A stretch of DNA of 25,018 bases from Sedimentibacter sp. (GTDB lineage: Bacteria; Bacillota; Clostridia; Tissierellales; Sedimentibacteraceae). Below, in pieces: positions 15,105-22,974 of the stretch. Both the position numbers and the translations under genes were made by a program. Each line of letters begins with the position of its first letter. The first letter of the stretch is position 1. The notes below the pieces were generated by a model. The model made no database searches, had not been told where the DNA came from, and worked only from the letters and a program-made list of their open reading frames with translations. The stretch lies in assembly GCA_029256005.1 (NCBI GenBank), contig JAQSYS010000003.1, positions 1 to 25,018 on the forward strand. The letters are read 5' to 3'.

Positions 15105-15203
15105 TTACATTCTGTCCATATAATATCTTACAGTGCAGTAAAGCATATAAAATGTAGAAATCACAATTGCTAATAAACATAAAATTAATAATATCTTGTT
15201 CAT
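15105..15203 (-). CDS. Small single-helix membrane peptide, 32 aa
   Basis: The ATG at 15203 is preceded by AGAGGT at 5 nt and opens a 32-codon frame beginning MNKILLILCLLAIVISTFYM and ending in a positively charged tail (YCTVRYYMDRM). It looks like a single transmembrane helix with a basic C-terminal end. No family is recognised. It precedes dnaX on the same strand, separated by a hairpin and by the dnaX promoter. Support is the ribosome site, a compact hydrophobic design and the following hairpin; a chance frame is possible. Confidence 0.45.
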   Translation of the reverse strand: MNKILLILCLLAIVISTFYMLYCTVRYYMDRM

Positions 15204-15390
15204 AGTTACCTCTGGTTTTTCGTATTCAATTATTAGACGTAATTCATTAATAAAAAGTTCCTTGTTTTTGTATATGTAATTATATATTCCGACATATATA
15301 CTTATATTATTAACTTTTCTTAATATTGTTAGCTTTAGAAATAATAAATTATATGGTAAAATTAGTAATATTACTTTTAGGAGATTAACT

Positions 15391-16131
15391 ATGAATATTA
15401 AGCAAATAAGAGATTTGACCGTGATAGATTTTGATGAAACCAGATATCTTGGAATTGCCTGTGATTCCTGCGGTGGAATAGGCTTAAAAGAACATGATAT
15501 GGTAAAGGCATCACCTCAGCTTGTTGCTTATCAGACTGGAAAGGTAGTCCTTGCAGAGCTTATGAGCATGGGGTTTACTCCAATGATAATGGCTGATGGC
15601 CTTGCAGTCGAAATGAATGACACTGGGAGACAGCTCATTGATGGATTTAATGAAGTATTGTCAAAGCTTAAAACTACAAAAGTACATTTAACCGGAAGCA
15701 CAGAAGAAAATATAAAAACAGTCCAAACGTCAATGGGTGTTACCTGCATCGGAATGTGTGACAAAAACAAATTAAAATATAAAAAAACTGAAAAAAATGA
15801 TGTATGTATGCTTATAGGACTTCCGCTAGTAGGAAATGACGTTGTCAATAATCCCGATAAAATACTTGATATTGATGATTTTGAAACATTATATCTCTGT
15901 GATTACATAAAAGAAATGCTGCCTGTTGGTTCAAGAGGAACTGCCGCTGAATTGGATGACCTTTGTCAGTACAACAATCTTGGAATCAAATATGTTGAAA
16001 ATATTGCTATTGATTTAAAACATTCAGGTGGTCCTTCCTGCAGCTGCATAGTGACGATAAAGAAAAAGCATATTGACATGGTAAAGAATTTAATCAATAA
16101 GCCTGTTAATTTAATTGGAACATTTTATTGA
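15391..16131 (+). CDS. AIR-synthase-like protein, candidate alpha-ribazole kinase
   Basis: This 246-aa protein resembles the PurM/ThiL/SelD fold: a YLGIACDSCGGIG loop, VAYQTGKVVLAELMSMGFTP, then ADGLAVEM, and a LTGSTEENIKTVQTSMGVTC strand. PurM-fold enzymes bind ATP through such N-terminal motifs. From memory, similar clostridial proteins are called AIR-synthase-related or CblS alpha-ribazole kinase, which salvages the lower cobamide ligand; this is a hypothesis. It begins after GGAGATTAACT at ATG 15391 and ends before a weak terminator, alone on the plus strand. Confidence 0.6.
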   Translation: MNIKQIRDLTVIDFDETRYLGIACDSCGGIGLKEHDMVKASPQLVAYQTGKVVLAELMSMGFTPMIMADGLAVEMNDTGRQLIDGFNEVLSKLKTTKVHLTGSTEENIKTVQTSMGVTCIGMCDKNKLKYKKTEKNDVCMLIGLPLVGNDVVNNPDKILDIDDFETLYLCDYIKEMLPVGSRGTAAELDDLCQYNNLGIKYVENIAIDLKHSGGPSCSCIVTIKKKHIDMVKNLINKPVNLIGTFY

Positions 16132-16138
16132 ATATTTC

Positions 16139-16173
16139 AAATCTAAATGAGCTTTTACATTAGCTCAAGATTT
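16139..16173 (+). terminator. Possible terminator after the AIR-synthase-like gene
   Basis: AAATCT...TGAGCT pairs with AGCTCA-AGATTT (12 pairs with a 3-nt bulge, 8-nt loop) 8 bp after the stop. The T tract is interrupted (TTTCATTT), so termination may be partial. Confidence 0.45.
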
Positions 16174-16220
16174 CATTTAAATCATATATTAATTATATAA
16201 AATCAATTGTGAGGTATATA

Positions 16221-17660
16221 ATGATATATAATCATTTTGAAATTAAAAATAAAGATATAAGAAAGAACAACTTCATACCAGGCGGCCCTCCTGCATACTT
16301 TGTTACAATTCCAGAGTATATAACAGTTCATCTTGGCAATCCCGATGATGAAGCAGAAAATGTAACGATTCCCTACATTGATTATATAAAAAATGTTGCA
16401 TCTTCTGAGCTTTATCCCACATGGCCGGAGAATGCGCTGCGTGCTAATATTTATGCAATACAGTCATTTACTCTTAATAGAGTTGTTCTTGAATGGTATA
16501 GATCACGTGGGTATAACTTTGACATTACAAACTCAACTTTATATGATCACGCATATGTTCAAAATAGAGGTATTTACGATAATATAGCTACAATTACAGA
16601 TGAAATATTTAATCAATATATAGTAAAGGATGATCAGGTTATACCCTTGTCAGCTAAATATTGCGACGGTAGAGTTTCTAAGTGTGATGGACTATATCAG
16701 TGGGGTACTGTCGATTTGGCTAATAATGGCTATACCCCGATGGATATTTTAAAATATTATTATGGAGACAACATTTCAGTAACAGAAGCTCCTGTCGGCG
16801 GTATAGGATTGACTTACCCTGGAGAGCCTCTTAAATTAGGTGATTCGAGTCTGGTTGTATTACGTGATCAATTAGCATTAAACAGAATATCTGATAATTT
16901 TCCTGCTATTCCTAAAATTCCTTCTGTCAGCGGATATTTTGATGAATCTACTGAATCAGCGGTTAAAGCATTTCAAAAAGTTTTTGAGTTACCTGTTACA
17001 GGTATAATTGATATGCCAACGTTCTACAAAATAAGGCAAATATATGTGGCTGTTACAAAATTATCTGAATTATCCACGTCAGGATCAATATTTGAGGAAA
17101 TATACGGAATAACCCTTGGAACTTTACTTAAGGGTGATATTCGTCCAAGAGCAACATATTTGCAATATATTTTAAATGTTCTATCTCTCTATTATAATAA
17201 TATTCAACCAATTTCCATTACTGGAATATTTGATGAACAGACAAGAATGGGTTTAATAGAATTTCAAAAAATAATGGGACTTCCTGCTACCGGTATTTTA
17301 GACTCTGAAACATGGAATATGCTATACGAATCAATTCGCGGCATATTTAATACACTGCCTCCACAAGAAATTTACTTACCATTATTTAGATACCCTAGCA
17401 TTGAATTCAAAAAAGGAATGGGACTAGAGCGGCCTGGAGTTTCATTTATACAGCAAATGTTGTCCTACATATCATTAACAATACCAGAAATACCTCTTGT
17501 ACCAGAAAATGGATTATTTGATGAGGAGACAGAAAAAGCAGTTATAGCATTTCAAACGAAATTTGGTCTTGAACCAACAGGGACAGTTAATGAGGAAACC
17601 TGGAATGAGTTAGCTCGAATTTACAGAGAGCAAAGATATGGAAATTTAATTACTCCATAA
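16221..17660 (+). CDS. SpoIID-like protein with three peptidoglycan-binding repeats
   Basis: This 479-aa protein has an N-terminal SpoIID-like domain (about 25-190): IPYIDYIKNVASSELYPTWP with the Glu (E63) that is catalytic in SpoIID, then ALRANIYAIQSF and GLYQWGTVDLANNGYTPMDI. Three PG_binding_1 repeats follow (about 200-275, 300-370, 395-470), each with a G-(Y/I/L)-FDE-T core and an FQ...LPVTG-like turn. The family recurs in Clostridia as a peptidoglycan-binding protein. No signal peptide or transmembrane helix is seen, so a forespore or spore-wall role is an inference. ATG 16221 follows GAGGT. Confidence 0.82.
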   Translation: MIYNHFEIKNKDIRKNNFIPGGPPAYFVTIPEYITVHLGNPDDEAENVTIPYIDYIKNVASSELYPTWPENALRANIYAIQSFTLNRVVLEWYRSRGYNFDITNSTLYDHAYVQNRGIYDNIATITDEIFNQYIVKDDQVIPLSAKYCDGRVSKCDGLYQWGTVDLANNGYTPMDILKYYYGDNISVTEAPVGGIGLTYPGEPLKLGDSSLVVLRDQLALNRISDNFPAIPKIPSVSGYFDESTESAVKAFQKVFELPVTGIIDMPTFYKIRQIYVAVTKLSELSTSGSIFEEIYGITLGTLLKGDIRPRATYLQYILNVLSLYYNNIQPISITGIFDEQTRMGLIEFQKIMGLPATGILDSETWNMLYESIRGIFNTLPPQEIYLPLFRYPSIEFKKGMGLERPGVSFIQQMLSYISLTIPEIPLVPENGLFDEETEKAVIAFQTKFGLEPTGTVNEETWNELARIYREQRYGNLITP

Positions 17661-17680
17661 GAAATTTGTGCAAACTAAAA

Positions 17681-17713
17681 GGCAAGTCTGAGAATATTTG
17701 CCCCAGATTTGCC
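17681..17713 (-). terminator. Terminator of rpmE
   Basis: On the minus strand GGCAAATCT and AGACTTGCC pair over 9 bp (one G-T wobble) with a 15-nt loop, followed by TTTTAG. It lies between the convergent ends of the peptidoglycan-binding gene and rpmE and may serve both. Confidence 0.6.
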
Positions 17714-17732
17714 CAAGAGTTCACTTTTTAAA

Positions 17733-17933
17733 CTATTCCATACTATATTTTTTCTTAAATCTGTCAACTCTACCGCCTTTATCGATAAACTTTTGTTTAC
17801 CAGTAAAGAATGGATGGCATTCTGAACATATTTCAACTTTGATTTCGTCTAGTATTGAACCAGTTTCAAAAGTATTTCCACATGCACACTTAACAGTAAC
17901 AGTTTTATAATTTGGATGTATTCCTTCCTTCAT
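17733..17933 (-). CDS. rpmE: 50S ribosomal protein L31
   Basis: This 66-aa large-subunit protein contains the conserved start [21 protein letters not shown]-x-C and C-x2-C zinc ligands (CACG and CSEC), and the [20 protein letters not shown] signature. It is the zinc-binding (C+) form, as in Bacillus RpmE. The ATG at 17933 lies 6 nt after GAGGTG; an upstream GTG overlaps that site. It follows rho by about 120 bp on the same strand, an order seen in many Firmicutes. Confidence 0.97.
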   Translation of the reverse strand: MKEGIHPNYKTVTVKCACGNTFETGSILDEIKVEICSECHPFFTGKQKFIDKGGRVDRFKKKYSME

Positions 17934-18051
17934 CCTGTTCACCTCTTTCTCGCTCTATATTAATTATATAATATTATCAATTTACCTTCAGTATTATATC
18001 ACAAGGAAAATTATAATACAATGTTTTTTTGAAGCAGATTTTATACTAATA

Positions 18052-19518
18052 TTAATAATTTCTGTCTTCAAGATCATCCTTCATCTTTTCTATATTTAAC
18101 AATTGTGATGAGGATAGTTTTATAAACTCTTCATTCGTCTTGGTTTTAATCAGTCCATCGATTAATCTTTCTGTAACATCTGCAACTGAGAAATTGCTCA
18201 TGGCCTTTCTTAGTTGCCATATGGTCTGAAGTTCATCTGAATTCAATAAAAGATCTTCTCTTCTTGTACCTGACTTGTTAATATCAATAGCAGGGAATAT
18301 TCTCTTTTCAGATAGCTTTCTGTCAAGATGAACCTCCATGTTGCCTGTTCCCTTGAACTCTTCAAATATCATGTCATCCATACGGCTGCCTGTTTCAATC
18401 AAAGCACTTGCCAATATAGTCAAGCTGCCGCCACCTTCTATATTTCTTGCTGCACCAAAAAATCTTTTTGGCCCATACAATGCACCAGGATCAAGCCCGC
18501 CTGATAAAGTCCTGCCAGTAGGTGTTATTGTAAGGTTGTATGCTCTTGAAAGCCTTGTAATACTGTCCAATAAAATCACTACATCCTTGCCATGTTCGAC
18601 AAGTCTTTTCGCTCTTTCCAATACCATTTCAGCAACCTTGATGTGATTTTTAGGCAACTCATCAAAGGTTGAATACACAACATCACCCTTGACATTTCTT
18701 TTCATATCGGTAACTTCTTCCGGTCTTTCATCTATTAAAAGCATAATGATTTCAATTTCAGGATAATTTGCTGCTATACTGTTTGCTAGATTTTTCAAGA
18801 TTGTTGTTTTTCCTGCCTTTGGAGGCGCAACAATCATACCTCTTTGTCCCTTACCAATAGGTGCCACTAAATCTATTAATCTCATTGTTTTATCAATGCC
18901 GGTACTTTCAAGCTTAATTCTTTCATTGGGATAAATAGGGATAAGCGAATCGAAATCTTTCCTGTTTCTTGACAATTCAGGATTTTCATCATTTACTTGT
19001 TTTACATACAATAGAGCTTTAAATTTTTCCCCTTGTTTAGGAGGTCTTGTTATACCGGTTATCTTATCACCGGTCTTCATGTGGAATCTTCTTATTTGAG
19101 AAGGAGATATGTAGACGTCTTCATCACTGGTTAAATAATTGTTTGTTCTTAAAAACCCGTATCCATCAGGATGAGTTTCTAAAATACCCATTATTTTAAC
19201 AGCATCTTCGCCGCTTTGTTCAATTTCATCAACAATCTTATCTGGAAGTCTTGTTATGTTTGATTCACTGTCTTGTTCTTCTGGTTCACTTTCAAATACT
19301 TCTAAATTCTTAGCACGTTCAGTTACCTTTTTTAATTCATTACTTTCAATAGCTTCATTATTTTGAATACTGTCTTTTGCAGCTGAATTATTGTAATAAT
19401 CGCTTAATTTAATAAGCAATTCATCTTTTTTGTACTTATAGGCATCACGCATGCCCAACGACTTGGCCAGTTCTTTCAAATCAGAAAGCTTCATACTGGC
19501 TATTTGGTCTTTTTCCAT
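18052..19518 (-). CDS. rho: Transcription termination factor Rho
   Basis: Rho (488 aa) is the RNA-dependent ATPase helicase ending transcripts. Domains in order: Rho_N helices (about 9-40, [20 protein letters not shown]), an acidic linker (about 45-105), a cold-shock RNA-binding domain (about 110-176, HPDGYGFLR and [12 protein letters not shown]), and the RecA-type ATPase with Walker [10 protein letters not shown] (K237) and Walker [17 protein letters not shown]. The ATG at 19518 follows GGAGG. A strong sigma-A promoter lies at 19589-19617 with a leader of about 64 nt. Confidence 0.97.
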   Translation of the reverse strand: MEKDQIASMKLSDLKELAKSLGMRDAYKYKKDELLIKLSDYYNNSAAKDSIQNNEAIESNELKKVTERAKNLEVFESEPEEQDSESNITRLPDKIVDEIEQSGEDAVKIMGILETHPDGYGFLRTNNYLTSDEDVYISPSQIRRFHMKTGDKITGITRPPKQGEKFKALLYVKQVNDENPELSRNRKDFDSLIPIYPNERIKLESTGIDKTMRLIDLVAPIGKGQRGMIVAPPKAGKTTILKNLANSIAANYPEIEIIMLLIDERPEEVTDMKRNVKGDVVYSTFDELPKNHIKVAEMVLERAKRLVEHGKDVVILLDSITRLSRAYNLTITPTGRTLSGGLDPGALYGPKRFFGAARNIEGGGSLTILASALIETGSRMDDMIFEEFKGTGNMEVHLDRKLSEKRIFPAIDINKSGTRREDLLLNSDELQTIWQLRKAMSNFSVADVTERLIDGLIKTKTNEEFIKLSSSQLLNIEKMKDDLEDRNY

Positions 19519-19588
19519 AAAAACCTCCGTTCTGTTTAATTTTATAAATAAATGGAATATACAAGATAAGTGCTTGATAGGTGGTACA

Positions 19589-19617
19589 ATAATATCACTT
19601 AAAAATTTAATAGTCAA
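19589..19617 (-). promoter_or_regulatory. Sigma-A promoter of rho
   Basis: On the minus strand TTGACT (19612-19617), 17 bp, then TATTAT (19589-19594). It faces away from the hydrogenase operon; the Rex-like site lies 23 bp behind its -35. Confidence 0.75.
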
Positions 19618-19639
19618 GAATATAATGACATTTTACATT

Positions 19640-19657
19640 TTGTTAATTTTTTAACCA
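19640..19657. promoter_or_regulatory. Rex-like operator of the hydrogenase operon
   Basis: TTGTTAA-TTTT-TTAACCA matches the clostridial Rex consensus TTGTTAA-N4-TTAACAA at 13 of 14 fixed positions. It ends 5 bp before the -35 box of the hydrogenase operon. Rex represses redox genes, including hydrogenases, when NADH is low. Confidence 0.65.
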
Positions 19658-19662
19658 TTTTG

Positions 19663-19691
19663 TTGAATTTTTAAGATTTTAGCAATATAAT
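19663..19691 (+). promoter_or_regulatory. Sigma-A promoter of the sensory hydrogenase operon
   Basis: TTGAAT (19663-19668), 17 bp, then TATAAT (19686-19691). The predicted start is near 19698, about 23 bp before the ATG at 19721. Confidence 0.7.
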
Positions 19692-19720
19692 TAGTATATA
19701 GAATTAATGTGAGGTTATAT

Positions 19721-19984
19721 ATGACTGATTTAAAAATATGTGTAGGCAGTGCATGTCATTTAAAAGGCTCCTGTGATGTTATTGAAATATTTAAATATTG
19801 TGTCAGCGACCGAAACGTCATGGACAAGGTTGAAATTAAAGCTGCTTTTTGTCTTGGGCACTGTACTGAGGCTGTTTCAGTGAGCTTCAGAGATGAAATA
19901 TATTCCGTAAATAGTGATACTGCAGAAAATTTTTTTGATGAGGTTGTTATGAATTATTTAAGGAGCAACTATGAGAATTCTTGA
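19721..19984 (+). CDS. Thioredoxin-like 2Fe-2S protein (NuoE-like C-terminal fold)
   Basis: This 87-aa protein begins DLKICVGSACHLKGS and has four cysteines in the pattern C-x4-C...C-x3-C (CVGSAC and CLGHC), the ligand set of thioredoxin-like [2Fe-2S] ferredoxins and of the NuoE/HydC family. It would carry electrons for, or signal with, the hydrogenase-like protein encoded next. The ATG at 19721 follows GAGGT; a GTG four codons earlier overlaps that site. It overlaps the next gene by 14 bp, so the two are tightly coupled. Confidence 0.82.
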   Translation: MTDLKICVGSACHLKGSCDVIEIFKYCVSDRNVMDKVEIKAAFCLGHCTEAVSVSFRDEIYSVNSDTAENFFDEVVMNYLRSNYENS

Positions 19985-21686
19985 TTTCTATCCTGCTAAC
20001 TGCAAAAACTGTTATAAATGTGTGCGAAATTGCTCAGTAAAAGCAATAAAAATGATAAATGACCAAGCCCAAATAGTTGAAGAAAAGTGCATAGCTTGTG
20101 GCACTTGTTTTTCTGTATGTCCTCAGAATGCAAGAAACATACACAGTGATTTGGAAAATGTCATAGAGGCCATGAAAGAAGGGCGAAAAATAATTGTTTC
20201 CATAGCACCCTCCTATCTTGGAGTATATGAGGAACCATACAAGTTAATTTCTGTGCTTAAATATTTAGGTGCAACTGTAGTTCAAGAAACTGCAGTAGGT
20301 GCAGCGATGGTTACAGAGTTATACAAAAAATTTATATCCACAACGAATGTTAAGAACGCAATAACTACATGTTGCCCAACTGTAAATATGATGATTCAAA
20401 CTTATTATCCTGACTTGATAAAATATTTGATGCCCTTAGATTCTCCAATGATTGCTCATTGTAAAATGTTGAGAAAACAATATAATGAGGATGCTTTTAT
20501 AGTTTTTCTGGGACCATGTATTTCAAAAAAATGCGAAGCATATGGATATCAGCTTTCAGGCATTATTGATGGAGTTATTTCATTTGAAGAATTAGACAAG
20601 CTTCTGGAATCTAAAAGTATTGATATATCAACTTTTGAAGAGTCACGTCCTGATGTAGAAGGAAGTTACACAGGAAAAAAATACCCACTGGAGCATGGTA
20701 TATTATCAGGTTTGGAAGATGTTATTTCCAAAAGTAATTTTACTACTTTGTCTATATCCGGTATTGATAACTTAAAAGGCGCTTTTGATGCATTACAGGA
20801 AGACAACTTGTCAGATGTTATAATCGAAGCTAACAGCTGCATGGGTGGCTGTATGGGTGGTCCTGCAGTTCCAAGAAAAAGTCAAAATGTATATGTAAGA
20901 AAATCAAAGGCAAAAACTAGATTACTACCATATATAAATAACGAAAAATATAACTGCACTGAACAGGATGATAATATAGATTATAGTAGAAACTTCAGAA
21001 ACAAACAGTATGTGCATCCAGTTTATACAGAATCAGATATTAGAAATGTATTGGAGCAAACCGGTAAACATACACAGTCAGATGAGCTGAACTGCGGAGC
21101 TTGCGGGTATGATACATGTAGGGACAAAGCAATATCTGTACTTGAAGGATTGTCATATCCTCAAATGTGCATGCCTTACATGAGAACTGAAGCAGAAAAA
21201 ATATCTAACATTTACTTCCAATATTCACCGAGCGTCATAGTAATTGTAGATATGAATTTAAATATACTTGACTTAAACCCTGTGGGAGAAAATGTCTTTA
21301 AAACGAATATAAGTAAGATTAGAAATAAACCTCTCGCAACCATCATGCCAGATGGTGATTTTAAGGCAGCTCTAAGCACTGAAGAAAATATGGTGGGAAG
21401 GAAAATAACTCTCTCTAACTATAACATGGTTATGTTTGAACGTATTATTTATTTACCGAAAAATAAAATATTATTTGGTATATTAAATGACATCACTGCT
21501 GAAGAATTAAAAAGAGAACAAATTATAAACTTCAAATTAAACACACTTGAAACGGCTGATAAAGTAATTGAAAAACAAATGAGAGTAGCTCAGGAGATAG
21601 CAGGTTTGTTAGGTGAAACAACAGCTGAAACAAAAGCAGCGCTTCTAAAGCTTAAGAAAGTAGTATTAGAGGAAAGTGAAGAATAA
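19971..21686 (+). CDS. Sensory [FeFe]-hydrogenase-like protein with PAS domain
   Basis: This 571-aa protein has two [4Fe-4S] ferredoxin motifs (C11/14/17/21, C40/43/46/50), an H-cluster domain (about 70-320) with all four H-cluster cysteines (C135 in TTCCP, C183 in GPCISKK, C290 and C294 in CMGGC), a PF04060-type [4Fe-4S] module (C375/378/383/400), a PAS domain (about 410-510), and a helical tail. This is the layout of group C sensory hydrogenases. Its P3 motif is EANSC rather than EVMAC. It is followed by a phosphatase gene (1-bp overlap), so H2 or redox sensing with phospho-signal output is inferred. Confidence 0.88.
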   Translation: MRILDFYPANCKNCYKCVRNCSVKAIKMINDQAQIVEEKCIACGTCFSVCPQNARNIHSDLENVIEAMKEGRKIIVSIAPSYLGVYEEPYKLISVLKYLGATVVQETAVGAAMVTELYKKFISTTNVKNAITTCCPTVNMMIQTYYPDLIKYLMPLDSPMIAHCKMLRKQYNEDAFIVFLGPCISKKCEAYGYQLSGIIDGVISFEELDKLLESKSIDISTFEESRPDVEGSYTGKKYPLEHGILSGLEDVISKSNFTTLSISGIDNLKGAFDALQEDNLSDVIIEANSCMGGCMGGPAVPRKSQNVYVRKSKAKTRLLPYINNEKYNCTEQDDNIDYSRNFRNKQYVHPVYTESDIRNVLEQTGKHTQSDELNCGACGYDTCRDKAISVLEGLSYPQMCMPYMRTEAEKISNIYFQYSPSVIVIVDMNLNILDLNPVGENVFKTNISKIRNKPLATIMPDGDFKAALSTEENMVGRKITLSNYNMVMFERIIYLPKNKILFGILNDITAEELKREQIINFKLNTLETADKVIEKQMRVAQEIAGLLGETTAETKAALLKLKKVVLEESEE

Positions 21687-22852
21687 TGAACAACTTCGTT
21701 GATATTAATTATAAGAGCTTAAATAAATACACAGAAGAATTGTGTGGAGACAAAGTTGAATATATATATGATGATGACGGATGCATAATTGTTATGTCAG
21801 ATGGACTTGGAAGCGGAGTTAAAGCTAATATTCTTGCCACTATGACAACAAAAATTGCAGTAACCATGCTTAAAAATGGAGCATCAATAGATGATACAAT
21901 TGAAACTGTTATAAATACTCTTCCCGAGTGCAAAGTAAGAAAACTAGCTTATTCAACATTCACAATAATAAAAATTGATAAAAACAACAATGCGTATATT
22001 GCAGAATACGATAATCCACCATACTTTTATTATAGCCACAAAAGAATAATTCCTATTGAAAAAACCGAGAGAATTATAGGTAACAAAAAAATATACGAAT
22101 CAAACATTCAGTTAGAAGAAGGTGACACCCTTTGCATTGTATCAGATGGAGCCATCCATGCCGGAATCGGGCAGATGCTTAATTTAGGTTGGTCATGGAA
22201 TGACGTAAGTGAATATTTGAAGGACTTAAGTAACGTCAATAAATCTGCTCAAATAATAAATGGAAATTTTATAGGAGTATGTAACAATTTGTACAATAAT
22301 GAACCCGGTGATGATACAACAATTTTAACAATTAAGATTAGAAGACCTGAAGTAATTGATTTATTTATTGGACCTCCAGCTGATACAACTCTTGACAAAA
22401 AGCTCGCTCAAATTATGAAGGAAAGTGAAAATATGAAAATAATCTGCGGAGGAACAACCGCCCTCATAGCAGAAAGAGAGCTAGGAAAGGAGCTGCAGGT
22501 TGATATGGATTCAATGAAAGAGGACATACCGCCGATGGCATATATGGAAGGTTTTGATCTCGTCACTGAGGGTGTTCTTACTCTTGGAAAAACCTTGGAA
22601 AATGTAAAAAAATTGAATATGGCATGCTTTGAAAATATCATTGAATACAATGATTATGACGGATGCTCACTTCTTACTAGAATGTTGACTGATATTGGCA
22701 CTCATATAAATTTTTATGTTGGCAGGGCTGTAAACCCAGCTCATCAAAATCCAAACTTTCCACTTGGATATAATATCAAACAAAACATTGTTGACAATTT
22801 GATGACTGAACTGAAAAAAGCTGGAAAGAAAACAAATATAATATATTTATAA
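21686..22852 (+). CDS. SpoIIE-type PP2C phosphatase with C-terminal domain
   Basis: The N-terminal 220 residues form a SpoIIE/PP2C Ser/Thr phosphatase: metal aspartates in VMSDGLGSGVKAN (D39), CIVSDGAIHAGIG (D154) and GDDTT (D209, D210). Residues 221-388 are a second domain (GPPADTTLDKKLAQIMKESE, then CGGTTALIAERELG) that I recognise only as recurring in clostridial SpoIIE proteins. It starts within the hydrogenase stop codon (TAATG), so it is its probable partner and output. The substrate phosphoprotein is not in the window. Confidence 0.85.
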   Translation: MNNFVDINYKSLNKYTEELCGDKVEYIYDDDGCIIVMSDGLGSGVKANILATMTTKIAVTMLKNGASIDDTIETVINTLPECKVRKLAYSTFTIIKIDKNNNAYIAEYDNPPYFYYSHKRIIPIEKTERIIGNKKIYESNIQLEEGDTLCIVSDGAIHAGIGQMLNLGWSWNDVSEYLKDLSNVNKSAQIINGNFIGVCNNLYNNEPGDDTTILTIKIRRPEVIDLFIGPPADTTLDKKLAQIMKESENMKIICGGTTALIAERELGKELQVDMDSMKEDIPPMAYMEGFDLVTEGVLTLGKTLENVKKLNMACFENIIEYNDYDGCSLLTRMLTDIGTHINFYVGRAVNPAHQNPNFPLGYNIKQNIVDNLMTELKKAGKKTNIIYL

Positions 22853-22868
22853 TAACTTTGGTAGCTTT

Positions 22869-22944
22869 GGGGACGGTTCTTTTTGTCCGAAAAACTTTTG
22901 AGACAGTTCTTTTTGATTCGCGTCGGACAAAAAGAACCGTCCCC
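22869..22944. repeat. Long palindromic repeat, REP-like
   Basis: Arms of 21 bp, 22869-22889 and 22924-22944, are perfect reverse complements, starting GGGGACGGTTCTTTTTG and ending in CCGTCCCC. The 34-nt loop holds a degenerate direct copy (GAGACAGTTCTTTTTGATTC). It separates the convergent phosphatase and glpX genes and may terminate both. This sequence is a familiar dispersed repeat of Firmicutes, sometimes linked to Y1/REP-type transposases; none is here. Confidence 0.8.
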
Positions 22945-22974
22945 ATAACTTCGATTGCACTTTGCTGAACTTTC

